Below are positions 50,094-58,607 of a stretch of DNA of 64,000 bases, piece after piece; the stretch's first letter is position 1; each line of letters begins with the position of its first letter. Both the position numbers and the translations under genes were made by a program. Source of the DNA: UBA1479 sp040218445 (GTDB lineage: Bacteria > Pseudomonadota > Alphaproteobacteria > Rhodospirillales > Casp-alpha2); the NCBI GenBank assembly GCA_040218445.1, contig JAVJRK010000016.1:62001-126000 (forward strand), in the 5' to 3' direction. Under the pieces are notes generated by a model, which saw nothing but the letters and a program-made list of their open reading frames with translations, was not told the origin of the DNA and searched no databases.

Positions 50094-51992
50094 ATGCTGC
50101 ACGTGAATGATATGACTTTCCGCCTCGGCGGACGCGTCCTGTTCGACAAGGCCACCCTGCATCTGCCCCAGGGACGCAAGATGGGTTTGGTCGGACGCAA
50201 CGGGACCGGCAAAACGACCTTGTTCCGGATGATCCTGGGCGACGCCCACCCGGATGAAGGGGCTGTTCGCATTCGCCCCGGCGTGCGCATCGGCACCGTG
50301 GCGCAGGAAGCCCCGTCCAGCGATGACAGTCTGCTCGACACCGTCTTGGCCGCCGATACGGAACGCAGCGCCCTGCTGGCCGAAGCGGAAACCGCCAAGG
50401 ATCCCGGCCGCATCGCCGACATTCACAACCGCCTGGCCGATATCGAAGCCCAGACCGCCCCCGCCCGCGCCGCCCGTATTCTGTCTGGGCTTGGCTTCGA
50501 CGAGGCGGCGCAGGCGCGATCCTGCCGCGAATTTTCCGGCGGCTGGCGCATGCGCGTGGCACTCGCGGCGACCCTGTTTTCCCGGCCCGATTTCCTGTTG
50601 CTGGACGAGCCGACCAACCACCTGGACCTGGAAGCCGCCATGTGGCTGGAAACCTATCTGGCAACCTGGCCGGGCACGTTGCTGGTGATCAGCCACGACC
50701 GCACAATGCTGAATAAGGTCGTCGACGAGATCGCCCATTTGTCGGAACAGAAACTGACCCGCTACGCCGGAAACTACGACCGGTTCGAACGCACCCGGCG
50801 CGAACGCCAGGCACAACAGGCCAAACTGCAGGCCAAGCAGCTTTCCGAACAGCGCCGCATTCAATCTTTCGTCGACCGCTTCCGGGCCAAGGCGACCAAA
50901 GCGAAACAGGCACAAAGCCGCATGAAGATGCTGGCCCGCATGGAACCCATCGCCTCGGTGATCGACGACAAAACGACAACCTTCAATTTTCCCGACCCGG
51001 ATCCTCTGTCGCCTCCCCTGATCGCGATGGACGAAGTCGATGTCGGCTACGGCGGCGACCCGATCCTGAAAAATTTGGACCTGCGCATCGACATGGATGA
51101 CCGCATCGGACTGATCGGCGCCAACGGCAACGGCAAGTCGACCCTGATCAAGATGCTGGCCGACCGCCTGAAACCACAAGCCGGCAAGGTCGTGAAATCA
51201 TCGAAGCTGAAAGTCGGCTATTTCGCCCAGCACCAGCAGGAAGAATTGAACCTGAATGAATCCCCGTTCCAACACATGGCGCGGATCATGCCCATGGCGG
51301 TGGAAACCAAAGTACGTGCCCACCTGGGCCGGTTCGGATTTTCCGGCGATCTGGCCAACAGCAAGGTCGAGGTCCTGTCCGGCGGCGAGAAGGCGCGGCT
51401 TCTGTTCGCGCTGATGAGCACCGAAGCACCGCACATCCTGTTCCTGGACGAGCCGACCAACCATTTGGACGTGGACGCCCGCGAGGCCTTGGTCCAGGCC
51501 TTGAACGAATACGACGGCGCCATCATCCTGGTGACCCACGATTCGCATCTGATCGACCTGGTCTGTGACCGCCTTTGGCTGGTCGCCGATGGGGCCTGCA
51601 AACCCTTCGAAGGCGACCTGGATGCCTATGCCGGCCTGCTGATGGAACAGCGCCGCGAGGCCCGCCGTGAAACCCGCGCCGCCAAGGACGGCGACAGCGT
51701 GGCCGGGATCGACAAGAAGGAATTGCGCCGCGAACGCGCCCGCCGGCGCGAGGAGACCGCGGCCCTGCGGAAATCAGTTGCCGATGCCGAACGCAGGATG
51801 GAAAAGCTGGCCCAGGAGATCGTGAAACTGGAGACCAAGATGGCCGACCCCGAAATCTATAACGGCCCGACCTCGAAATTGATGGACCTGCAGGTCGCCC
51901 ATAAGAAGGTCAAAGACACCCTGGCCGAAACGGAACAGGCCTGGTTGACCGCGCAAGAAGCCATCGATAATGCCTTGGATGAGGCGTCATGA
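50094..51992 (+). CDS. ABC-F-family ATPase, YheS type
   Basis: The 632-residue protein has two ATP-binding cassettes without membrane domains. The first has Walker A LVGRNGTGKTTLF, signature FSGGWRMRVALA and Walker B FLLLDEPTNHLDL. The second has GLIGANGNGKSTLI, LSGGEKARLLFAL and LFLDEPTNHLDV. Between them lies the linker motif FVDRFRAKATKAKQAQSRMKMLARME, and a C-terminal coiled coil follows. Order and length match E. coli YheS. ABC-F proteins act at the ribosome. Its stop overlaps the next start by 4 bp (ATGA). Confidence 0.94.
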   Translation: MLHVNDMTFRLGGRVLFDKATLHLPQGRKMGLVGRNGTGKTTLFRMILGDAHPDEGAVRIRPGVRIGTVAQEAPSSDDSLLDTVLAADTERSALLAEAETAKDPGRIADIHNRLADIEAQTAPARAARILSGLGFDEAAQARSCREFSGGWRMRVALAATLFSRPDFLLLDEPTNHLDLEAAMWLETYLATWPGTLLVISHDRTMLNKVVDEIAHLSEQKLTRYAGNYDRFERTRRERQAQQAKLQAKQLSEQRRIQSFVDRFRAKATKAKQAQSRMKMLARMEPIASVIDDKTTTFNFPDPDPLSPPLIAMDEVDVGYGGDPILKNLDLRIDMDDRIGLIGANGNGKSTLIKMLADRLKPQAGKVVKSSKLKVGYFAQHQQEELNLNESPFQHMARIMPMAVETKVRAHLGRFGFSGDLANSKVEVLSGGEKARLLFALMSTEAPHILFLDEPTNHLDVDAREALVQALNEYDGAIILVTHDSHLIDLVCDRLWLVADGACKPFEGDLDAYAGLLMEQRREARRETRAAKDGDSVAGIDKKELRRERARRREETAALRKSVADAERRMEKLAQEIVKLETKMADPEIYNGPTSKLMDLQVAHKKVKDTLAETEQAWLTAQEAIDNALDEAS

Positions 51993-52840
51993 CACCCTCT
52001 GCCTCCGCCGCGCGGGATGCCGGCTTGCCCAACCTGACCGACTGGCAGGGGCGGCGCCACATCCCCGCGCCGGATGCACGTATCCTGTCGCTCGTGCCGT
52101 CTCTGACGGAAACCCTGTTCGAACTGGGTCTGGGCGGCAACCTGGTCGGCCGCACGGCGTTCTGCATTCATCCGGCGGACCGGGTCAAACAGATCAAAAG
52201 CGTCGGCGGCACCAAGCAGGTCAACTGGCAAAAGGTCGATGCGGCCAAGCCGACCCATGTCGTCCTGAACATCGATGAAAACCCCAAAGACATGGCCCAG
52301 GCCCTGGAAGAACGCGGGATCATTCCCGTTGTCACCCATCCCATGACCCCGGCCGACAACGGGCCGCTGATCCGGCTTCTGGGGGGCGTGTTCGGAAAAT
52401 CCGATGCGGCCGAGGATATGGCCCAGCGGTTCGAAACCGCTCTGCGGAATATCACTGCCGTCAAACCAAAGTCAGGAACCCGCGTGCTTTACCTGATCTG
52501 GAAAGCACCCTGGATGACCGTCGGGCGGGAGACCTATATCTCGCGGTTTCTCGACCTGATCGGCTGGCGCACGTGGCAGGGGACTGCCGACGCACGCTAT
52601 CCCGAACTGGAAATCAGCGACAACCTGCTTGAGGGCGTGGACGCCGTCCTGTTTTCATCAGAGCCCTTTCCGTTCACGGATCAACACCTTGATGAATTCC
52701 GCACGGCCTTTCCACGCCACGCCGCCAAGGCACGGATCGTCGATGGGGAATTGTTGTCCTGGTACGGTGTGCGCGCCATTGATGGGCTGGCGTATCTGAA
52801 AGCCCTGGCCGACGAGACCGAACAGGCAGCGGCTCCATGA
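51989..52840 (+). CDS. BtuF-like periplasmic-binding-fold protein without signal peptide
   Basis: The 283-residue protein has the helical-backbone metal receptor fold: ARILSLVPSLTETLFELGLGGNLVGRTAFCIHP, VNWQKVDAAKPTHVVLNIDENPKD, TRVLYLIWKAPWMTVGRETYIS and the C-terminal part. The N-terminus (MTPSASAARDAGLPNLTDWQGRRHI) is polar, with no hydrophobic export segment, so it appears to stay in the cytoplasm, unlike BtuF itself. It overlaps both the upstream ABC-F gene and the downstream MFS gene by 4 bp. A role in handling a corrinoid or metal ligand is inferred. Confidence 0.82.
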   Translation: MTPSASAARDAGLPNLTDWQGRRHIPAPDARILSLVPSLTETLFELGLGGNLVGRTAFCIHPADRVKQIKSVGGTKQVNWQKVDAAKPTHVVLNIDENPKDMAQALEERGIIPVVTHPMTPADNGPLIRLLGGVFGKSDAAEDMAQRFETALRNITAVKPKSGTRVLYLIWKAPWMTVGRETYISRFLDLIGWRTWQGTADARYPELEISDNLLEGVDAVLFSSEPFPFTDQHLDEFRTAFPRHAAKARIVDGELLSWYGVRAIDGLAYLKALADETEQAAAP

Positions 52841-54009
52841 CCGCCGACAGCGGTGACGCACCGCGTCTGGCCCCTTTGCGCCTGGCCCTGTTCTATGGCG
52901 GCATTTTCCTGGCCCTTGGCATCTTCGGCCCCTTCTGGCCCCTATGGCTGCAGGATCGCGGCCTTGATGCCGAAGAAATCGGATTGATCTTCGCACTTGG
53001 AACCCTGTCAAAGCTGGCCGTCACGCCCTATTTCGCCCGGTCCGCCGACCGTACGGGCGAACGTCGGCGTATTCTTATTCTGCTGACCTTGTTCGGTACG
53101 CTGACCTTTCTTGCCTTCCGCTGGACAGAAGGGTTTTGGGCCATTGCCCTGGTCTCCATAGCGTTCTTCGCCTGCAGGGGGCCCGTGGTGCCCTTGATGG
53201 AAAGCCTGACCATGCTGACCCGGGAACGGGTTCCTTTCGATTACGGGCGGGTCCGATTGTGGGGGTCCATCACATTCATCATCGGGGCCTGGGGCATGGG
53301 GCTGGTCCTGACGGACGCCCCGGCGTCCTGGATCCATTGGTCGATTCTGGGGGCTGTGGGCCTGACATTTCTATGTGCCCTGGCCCTGCCCGACACGCGG
53401 GCACCTATCGCCGACGGGAACCGCCGGCCGTTCCGCGAAATTTTGCGCATGCCGGGCCTACTGGCCGCCATGACGGCGGCGACCTTTATCCAGGCATCAC
53501 ATGCGGTCTATTACAATTTTGGCTCGATCCACTGGCTCGCCGCCGGCCACGGCGCGGATGTGATCGGCGCGCTTTGGGCCGAAGGCGTGGTCGCCGAAAT
53601 CATCCTGTTCGCCTTTGCCGCCGCCGTCGTCCGTCGCGTCGGCGCCTTCCAATTGATTCTGATCGGAGCCGTCGCAGGTTTAATCCGTTGGGCGGGCACA
53701 GCGGTAACGAATGATCTTGAATGGCTGATCATCCTGCAGGCTCTGCACGGGCTCAGCTTCGGCGCCACGCACCTGGGCATCATTCACCTGATCACGGAAC
53801 GGGTCGAACCGTCCTTGTCCGCTTCAGCGCAAAGCCTGTTTTCGATGATCCTTGGCCTGGGCATGAGCGCCGCGTCCTATGGCGCCGGTCTGCTGTTCGC
53901 CAACCTGGGTGGTGGGGCCTTCATGGCGATGGCGGGATTATCCGTGGCCGGTGTCCTATGCGCCGGATTCTCCCTGTTAATCCGCCGTCCCCTTGCCGAA
54001 ACCGACTAA
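52837..54009 (+). CDS. MFS transporter, HcaT/MFS_1-like
   Basis: The 390-residue protein has twelve predicted helices and the MFS_1-like pattern of E. coli HcaT: GIFGPFWPLWLQDRGLDAEEIGLIFALGTLSKLAVTPYFARSADRTGERRRILI, then VPFDYGRVRLWGSITFIIGAW and the C-terminal half with GLSFGATHLGIIHLI. The substrate is unknown; family members carry aromatic acids or nucleosides. It is the third gene of the coupled abcF operon, starting 4 bp inside the BtuF-like gene. Confidence 0.88.
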   Translation: MTADSGDAPRLAPLRLALFYGGIFLALGIFGPFWPLWLQDRGLDAEEIGLIFALGTLSKLAVTPYFARSADRTGERRRILILLTLFGTLTFLAFRWTEGFWAIALVSIAFFACRGPVVPLMESLTMLTRERVPFDYGRVRLWGSITFIIGAWGMGLVLTDAPASWIHWSILGAVGLTFLCALALPDTRAPIADGNRRPFREILRMPGLLAAMTAATFIQASHAVYYNFGSIHWLAAGHGADVIGALWAEGVVAEIILFAFAAAVVRRVGAFQLILIGAVAGLIRWAGTAVTNDLEWLIILQALHGLSFGATHLGIIHLITERVEPSLSASAQSLFSMILGLGMSAASYGAGLLFANLGGGAFMAMAGLSVAGVLCAGFSLLIRRPLAETD

Positions 54010-54045
54010 AACCCAGCTCATAAAACACATTCGCTTTCGTGAGTA

Positions 54046-54060
54046 CGTAAATATTTTACG
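54046..54060. repeat. AT-rich inverted repeat after the MFS gene
   Basis: CGTAAA-TAT-TTTACG is a perfect 6-bp inverted repeat 37 bp after the MFS stop. It could be a protein-binding site for the next gene's promoter; the short loop and absence of a T-tract argue against a terminator. Confidence 0.3.
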
Positions 54061-54167
54061 TTGATTTACAGGGCTTTTAGCGGATTCATAGATGATACAC
54101 AGTGCAAAGATCGGTTTTATAAGTGAACTCTTAACCGTAGAATCATAATATTCGACCAAAGATCAAT

Positions 54168-54182
54168 GCCGGTCTTTCCGGC
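54168..54182 (+). promoter_or_regulatory. Hairpin adjoining the ribosome binding site of the next gene
   Basis: GCCGG-TCTTT-CCGGC forms a 5-bp GC stem ending just before AAGGAG of the next gene. It may affect ribosome access. Confidence 0.35.
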
Positions 54183-54196
54183 CAAGGAGACAATGG

Positions 54197-54739
54197 TTGG
54201 GCTATCTCGATTCACTTTTGAGCTTTTTCAAGTTCACCAAGGACACGGACTTGGTCGTTGCGACCTGTTTGGTGCTTCTGCTGTCGAGCATCATCGGCGG
54301 CATGCTGTCCAGCATTTTCAAGGCATTCGGCGGGCCCTTGAAAACCGTCGCCTTTAAGGAAACCAACGGATTCCGGATTCTGCTGTTTTATGAGATCTGC
54401 CTGATCGCAGTCGTTTTCTACTACCACATGAACGTGACCGGGAAGGTTTCCGCCCTTCAGGTCATCTTCTGGGTCACGACCATGCTGTCCATGCCGGTTC
54501 TTTGGTTCATGGGCACGACCATCACCCATGTTCTGTTCTGGTCGAAAATTTCCAAGAACAAAAAGGCCTACCGCGACATGGTTGCGCGGAAGAAGTACGC
54601 CAAGCACAAAAAAATGCGCGAGCAGATCAAGGAAGAAACCAAAGAATCACGTGAAGCCCAGGCGCAACGTAATGCTGTGACAGCCAAAGGCAAAAAAGGC
54701 CATCAGGCCACGGTCAAACGCCGCCGCGCCGAAAGTTGA
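54197..54739 (+). CDS. Small membrane protein with a charged tail, unknown function
   Basis: The 180-residue protein has three predicted transmembrane helices (about residues 18-40, 62-78 and 88-112). A strongly basic and acidic helical C-terminus of about 65 residues follows (KISKNKKAYRDMVARKKYAKHKKMREQIKEETKE). The start is TTG at 54197: AAGGAG stands 7 bp upstream, whereas the nearby ATG at 54192 is too close and in another frame. No family is recognised. It follows an AT-rich 187-bp gap and converges on the dehydrogenase gene. Confidence 0.65.
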   Translation: MGYLDSLLSFFKFTKDTDLVVATCLVLLLSSIIGGMLSSIFKAFGGPLKTVAFKETNGFRILLFYEICLIAVVFYYHMNVTGKVSALQVIFWVTTMLSMPVLWFMGTTITHVLFWSKISKNKKAYRDMVARKKYAKHKKMREQIKEETKESREAQAQRNAVTAKGKKGHQATVKRRRAES

Positions 54740-54755
54740 CGCCGCGGCCAGCCAC

Positions 54756-55604
54756 CTACTTTTCCTGTGTCTTCGCCAATTCCTTCACGGCCCGGAAAAT
54801 GCCAGTGGTCCAATCCTCGCGGCCATGACCGGTCGCGCTTGCAATCGTATATAGCTCGCGCGCAGCCGCACCCGTAACCATCGGCACCTTTGCCGCCGCC
54901 CCGGCCGTCAGGGCCAACCCCAAATCCTTGCGTGCAAGGTCAAGCATGAACGCCGGACTGGCGTCGTCCGCCAGCGCCTTTTGCGGCCAGGTGGTCTTGA
55001 TGTGACCCTGCCCTGCCGGGGTTTGCGAAATCACCTCGACAATCGTATCCATATCGATCCCGGCTGCCATACCCAGGGTGTTGTTGATCAGCTTCACCGT
55101 GGCCCCGGCACCAAGCGGCCCGCAATGGGTGATGCTTTCCCCCATGCATTCCAGAAACGGCCGTACGCGGGCCACGTCCGCATCTGCGCCACCGACCATA
55201 AAGGTCGAGGTTCCCGCCGCCGCATGGGCGGACGTCCGGCCCACCGGGGCATCGACCATGGCGATGTCGCGCTCGGCCAAACGCGCACCGATGGCCCGGG
55301 TTTCATCGGGCAGGATCGTGCTCATATCCACATAAAGGGCATCCGTGGAAATGGTATCCGCGATGCCCCCCGCGCCGAACACGGCGGCTTCCACATTGGC
55401 ACCGACCGGCAGCATGGTGAACACAACCTCGGCCCCATGGGCCGCATCACCGGCGGAAGTTGCGGCTTCGGCACCGTCCTTGACCAGGCCCGCAACCTGT
55501 TCCGCCGACAAATCGAATACATGCAGGTTATGTCCGTGCTTGATCAAATTGCGGCTCATCCCGCCGCCCATCTGCCCCAGTCCGATAAATCCAATATTCG
55601 CCAT
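54756..55604 (-). CDS. Beta-hydroxyacid dehydrogenase resembling sulfolactaldehyde reductase YihU
   Basis: The 282-residue enzyme has the N-terminal NAD(P) Rossmann motif IGFIGLGQMGGGMSRNL and the substrate motif DAPVGRTSAHAAAGTSTFMVGG. In most hydroxyisobutyrate dehydrogenases this reads DAPVSGG; the GRTSA version matches YihU and related gamma-hydroxybutyrate dehydrogenases. The helix with catalytic Lys is KLINNTLGM, and GQGHIKTTWPQKAL with SPAFMLDLARKDLGLAL also follows YihU. The reaction is probably interconversion of an aldehyde and its alcohol; sulfolactaldehyde is one candidate. It lies downstream of iclR in the TRAP locus. Confidence 0.88.
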   Translation of the reverse strand: MANIGFIGLGQMGGGMSRNLIKHGHNLHVFDLSAEQVAGLVKDGAEAATSAGDAAHGAEVVFTMLPVGANVEAAVFGAGGIADTISTDALYVDMSTILPDETRAIGARLAERDIAMVDAPVGRTSAHAAAGTSTFMVGGADADVARVRPFLECMGESITHCGPLGAGATVKLINNTLGMAAGIDMDTIVEVISQTPAGQGHIKTTWPQKALADDASPAFMLDLARKDLGLALTAGAAAKVPMVTGAAARELYTIASATGHGREDWTTGIFRAVKELAKTQEK

Positions 55605-55652
55605 TGCTACTGTCTTTCGTTTCCGACGTTGGAACTGAAATTTTCGCCGACC

Positions 55653-56432
55653 TCAGTCCTCGATCAGCTCGCCCCCCACACCAGAAAGCTTTTCCGCTGC
55701 ACGGCGCAGCGCGGGCACGAACGAGCGCGCCGTTTCCATCGTCATACGGACCGTCGGGCCGTGACAGGCCAGCGTCCCCGCCAGCCGGCCTTTGGCGTCC
55801 GTGACCGGCACGGCAACGGCCACCATACCTTCGATGAATTCCTGGTTGTCGGTCCCGACTTTTTCCCGCCGGATCTGTTCAAGATTAGCAAGCAGTTGGG
55901 CCGGATCCGTGATCGTGCCAGGTGTATGGGGGACAAGGTCAATCGATTGAATGATCTGTCGGCGGCGTCCCGCCGGCAGCATGGCCAGATACATCTTGCC
56001 ACTGGCCGTGCAATGCAAGGGCACGCGCGACCCGACGGGCAGTTGCGTGCGCAGCGGCCATTTGGTCTCGACCCGGTCGATGTAATACATCTCGCCGCCG
56101 ATCGGGATGTTGAAATTACAGGTCTCGCCGATTTCATGCGATAGATCGCTGAGAATCCGGTGGCGCTGGCTGTGGTCCATATCGACGGCGACCGTGGCCA
56201 TGGCGAGGTCGCGAAGCCGCGGCCCCACACCCAGACCTTCACCCGTGGGCACGGGGGTCACGAAACCGGTCTCGATCAAAAGGGCGACCAGACGATGCAC
56301 CGTTGCCTTGGGCAACCCGGTCGCATCCGCCAGCCGGGCCGCACTCATCGGCCGGCCCTCGTTGACCAGCGCTTCGACGACCTCAAGGGCACGGATCGAC
56401 CGCGACCCTTTTTCTTCTCCGTCCTTAGCCAT
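55653..56432 (-). CDS. IclR-family transcriptional regulator of the TRAP locus
   Basis: The 259-residue protein has an N-terminal winged helix (SIRALEVVEALVNEGRPMSAARLADATGLPKATVHRLVALLIETGFV) and a C-terminal GAF-like effector domain (HEIGETCNFNIPIGGEMYYIDRVE through GLVACHGPTV-like ends). IclR proteins sense small organic acids. It is placed between the TRAP permease gene and the dehydrogenase gene on the same strand, so it most likely controls this locus and perhaps the divergent GMC gene. The ligand is unknown. Confidence 0.92.
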   Translation of the reverse strand: MAKDGEEKGSRSIRALEVVEALVNEGRPMSAARLADATGLPKATVHRLVALLIETGFVTPVPTGEGLGVGPRLRDLAMATVAVDMDHSQRHRILSDLSHEIGETCNFNIPIGGEMYYIDRVETKWPLRTQLPVGSRVPLHCTASGKMYLAMLPAGRRRQIIQSIDLVPHTPGTITDPAQLLANLEQIRREKVGTDNQEFIEGMVAVAVPVTDAKGRLAGTLACHGPTVRMTMETARSFVPALRRAAEKLSGVGGELIED

Positions 56433-56485
56433 AGCTGATCATACCACCTGCGTTACGCCCGACCGACCGTCATGCCCGGCGTGCA

Positions 56486-57805
56486 TCACTTCCCGTATAT
56501 CACCTCGGGCAGCCAAAGCGCGATCTGGGGAAAGACCATAATCAGGATCAGCCCGATCATTTGGATCACCATGAACTGCATCATGCCGATGTAGATGTCC
56601 TTCAAATCCCATTCGGGAACGACGCCTTTCAGGAAGTAGGCCGATAACGCCACCGGTGGCGATAGCCAGGCGGTCTGCAGGTTGACCGCAACCAGGATGC
56701 CGAACCACACCAGATTGAAACCAAGCTGTTCGATCAGCGGCAGCAGGATCGGCACGATGATCAGCACGATCGGCACCCATTCCAGCGGCCATCCCAGCAG
56801 AAAGATCAGGGCCATGATCATGACCAGAATGACCATGGGCGGCAGATCCAGGCCCAACAGAAGCTCGGTCAACATGGTTGGCGTGCCGAGGCGCGAGAAC
56901 ACCGCCCCGAAGAAGTTGGAGGCCGCCACCAGGATCAGGATCAATGCCGAGATTTCCAGGGTCTTGATCAAGGCTTCCTTGAATTTCTTATAGGTCATGC
57001 GCCGATAGGCGAGCGTCAGCAGCAAGGCCCCCGCCGCACCGCAGCCCGCCCCTTCGGTCGGCGTCGCCAGACCGAACATGATGGAGCCCAACGCCGAAAA
57101 TACCAGCAGGGCCGGCGGAACCAAGCCCAGAACGAATTCCCGAACGATCTCGCCCATGTTGGCGGCGCGGTCTTCAACCGGCAAAGCGGGCCCGAGTTCC
57201 GGATTGATCATGCAGCGGCCGATGGCATAGCAGGCATAGAGAAAGGCCATCATCACGCCGGGGATGATCGCGGCGGCGAACAGGTCCGTGACCGGCACCT
57301 CCAACACCGGCCCCATGACTACCAACATGATCGACGGCGGAATCAGAATGCCCAACGTGCCGCCGGCGGTGATCGTGCCGGCCGCAAGCCGCACGTCGTA
57401 GCCGGACCGGTTCATGGTCTTGGCCGCCATGATACCCAGGATCGTGACCGAAGCACCGACGATGCCCGTGGCGGCCGCGAAGATGGTCGAAACGAACAGC
57501 ACGGCGATGTAAAGCGACCCGCGCACGCGCGACAGCATCAACTGCACGGCGGAGAACAGGCGCTCCATCAGGCCCGCCTGCTCCATTAATATCCCCATGA
57601 ATATGAATAGAGGGACGGCCGCCAATGTCTGTTCCAGCATGACGTTCGAGAACTGGAAGGTCATCAGGTAGAACACGACCTGACCGAAGCCCAGATAGCC
57701 GAACACGAAGCCGAGGAAGATCAGGGTGAAGGAGATCGGAAAGCCGACGAAGATTGCCAGCAGCATGACCCCGATCAGGACAAGACCCAGGATTTCATTT
57801 TCCAT
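56486..57805 (-). CDS. dctM: TRAP transporter large permease DctM
   Basis: The 439-residue membrane protein is the catalytic TRAP subunit with about twelve helices: ILGLVLIGVMLLAIFVGFPISFTLIFLGFVFGYL near the N-terminus and the family motifs VPLFIFMGILMEQAGL, ATGIVGASVTILGIMAAKTM and GTLGILIPPSIMLVVMG. The ATG at 57805 is used, since AAGGTGG stands upstream; a GTG at 57817 is poorly spaced. It starts 2 bp after the dctQ stop. Confidence 0.93.
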   Translation of the reverse strand: MENEILGLVLIGVMLLAIFVGFPISFTLIFLGFVFGYLGFGQVVFYLMTFQFSNVMLEQTLAAVPLFIFMGILMEQAGLMERLFSAVQLMLSRVRGSLYIAVLFVSTIFAAATGIVGASVTILGIMAAKTMNRSGYDVRLAAGTITAGGTLGILIPPSIMLVVMGPVLEVPVTDLFAAAIIPGVMMAFLYACYAIGRCMINPELGPALPVEDRAANMGEIVREFVLGLVPPALLVFSALGSIMFGLATPTEGAGCGAAGALLLTLAYRRMTYKKFKEALIKTLEISALILILVAASNFFGAVFSRLGTPTMLTELLLGLDLPPMVILVMIMALIFLLGWPLEWVPIVLIIVPILLPLIEQLGFNLVWFGILVAVNLQTAWLSPPVALSAYFLKGVVPEWDLKDIYIGMMQFMVIQMIGLILIMVFPQIALWLPEVIYGK

Positions 57806-57807
57806 TA

Positions 57808-58422
57808 TTAGGGCCACCTTCCCTTAGTCGCGGCGTAGTAGCTTTTCAGCGTTTCCGAAATGCCTTGAATGATCAGCAGCAGAATGCCCGCGGGCAGCGC
57901 GGTCTTGATCGGGCCCATATGCGGCATCCAGGCCGTGTCCATGCCCTTCTCGCCCCGCATCCAGGCCAGCGAGGCGAAATCCGTCGCCATGTAAAGGAAC
58001 ACCAGCATGCCGGGGAAATAGAGAACCAGATACAGAAGCAGATCGATCCGCCCCTGGGTCTTTTCCGGCCACAGCCGGTACAAAAAATCGGCCCGGATAT
58101 GCACGCCTTTGGACAGGGCATAACCCGCACCCAGCATGAACAGGGCACCGTAGAGCATGCGCGACACGTCATAGGCCCACATGGTAGGCGCGACAAAGGC
58201 GTAGCGCGCGACGACCTCGTAAACCATGGCGATGAACAGCGGCACGGTCAGCCAGCAAACGATGTTTCCGACGATCAGGCTGAACCGGTCGATACCGGTG
58301 ATCGTCCGCGCCATCCAGCGGGGCATGTCGTCCGGCATTTTGCCGGACGGGTCACCCCGCCGTTCGGCGATCAACTCGTCGGTGATATCCAGTTCACCGG
58401 GGGGCGTGTCATGATCGGCCAT
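57808..58422 (-). CDS. dctQ: TRAP transporter small permease DctQ
   Basis: The 204-residue protein has a 40-residue charged N-terminus and four helices: IDRFSLIVGNIVCWLTVPLFIAMVYEVVARYAF, MLYGALFMLGAGYALSKGVHIRADFLY, LLLYLVLYFPGMLVFLYMA and KTALPAGILLLIIQGISETLKSYYA. This is the DctQ pattern. The start at 58422 is used; the frame continues upstream to 58563 without family similarity. A hairpin-rich 185-bp gap separates it from dctP. Confidence 0.92.
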   Translation of the reverse strand: MADHDTPPGELDITDELIAERRGDPSGKMPDDMPRWMARTITGIDRFSLIVGNIVCWLTVPLFIAMVYEVVARYAFVAPTMWAYDVSRMLYGALFMLGAGYALSKGVHIRADFLYRLWPEKTQGRIDLLLYLVLYFPGMLVFLYMATDFASLAWMRGEKGMDTAWMPHMGPIKTALPAGILLLIIQGISETLKSYYAATKGRWP

Positions 58423-58529
58423 GAGATAAATCTTTGTCCGTTGTCCGTTTGGGTCCCGTCGACCGGATATTAGGTGATTAACGGGTAAACTTCGGGCGGG
58501 CGACCCCAGGCAGAGGTCGCGGAAAGAAA

Positions 58530-58556
58530 CCGCCGGGAACCCCGGGGGACAGGCGG
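58530..58556 (-). promoter_or_regulatory. Hairpin between dctP and dctQ
   Basis: CCGCC (58530-58534) and GGCGG (58552-58556) enclose CCCCGGGG. Such intercistronic structures often protect the binding-protein message or reduce read-through, giving more DctP than permease. Role is inferred. Confidence 0.4.
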
Positions 58557-58607
58557 CAACCACCCACCCCCGGAAATTCCGGCAGCATTCAGACTTGTCG
58601 GATCAGA

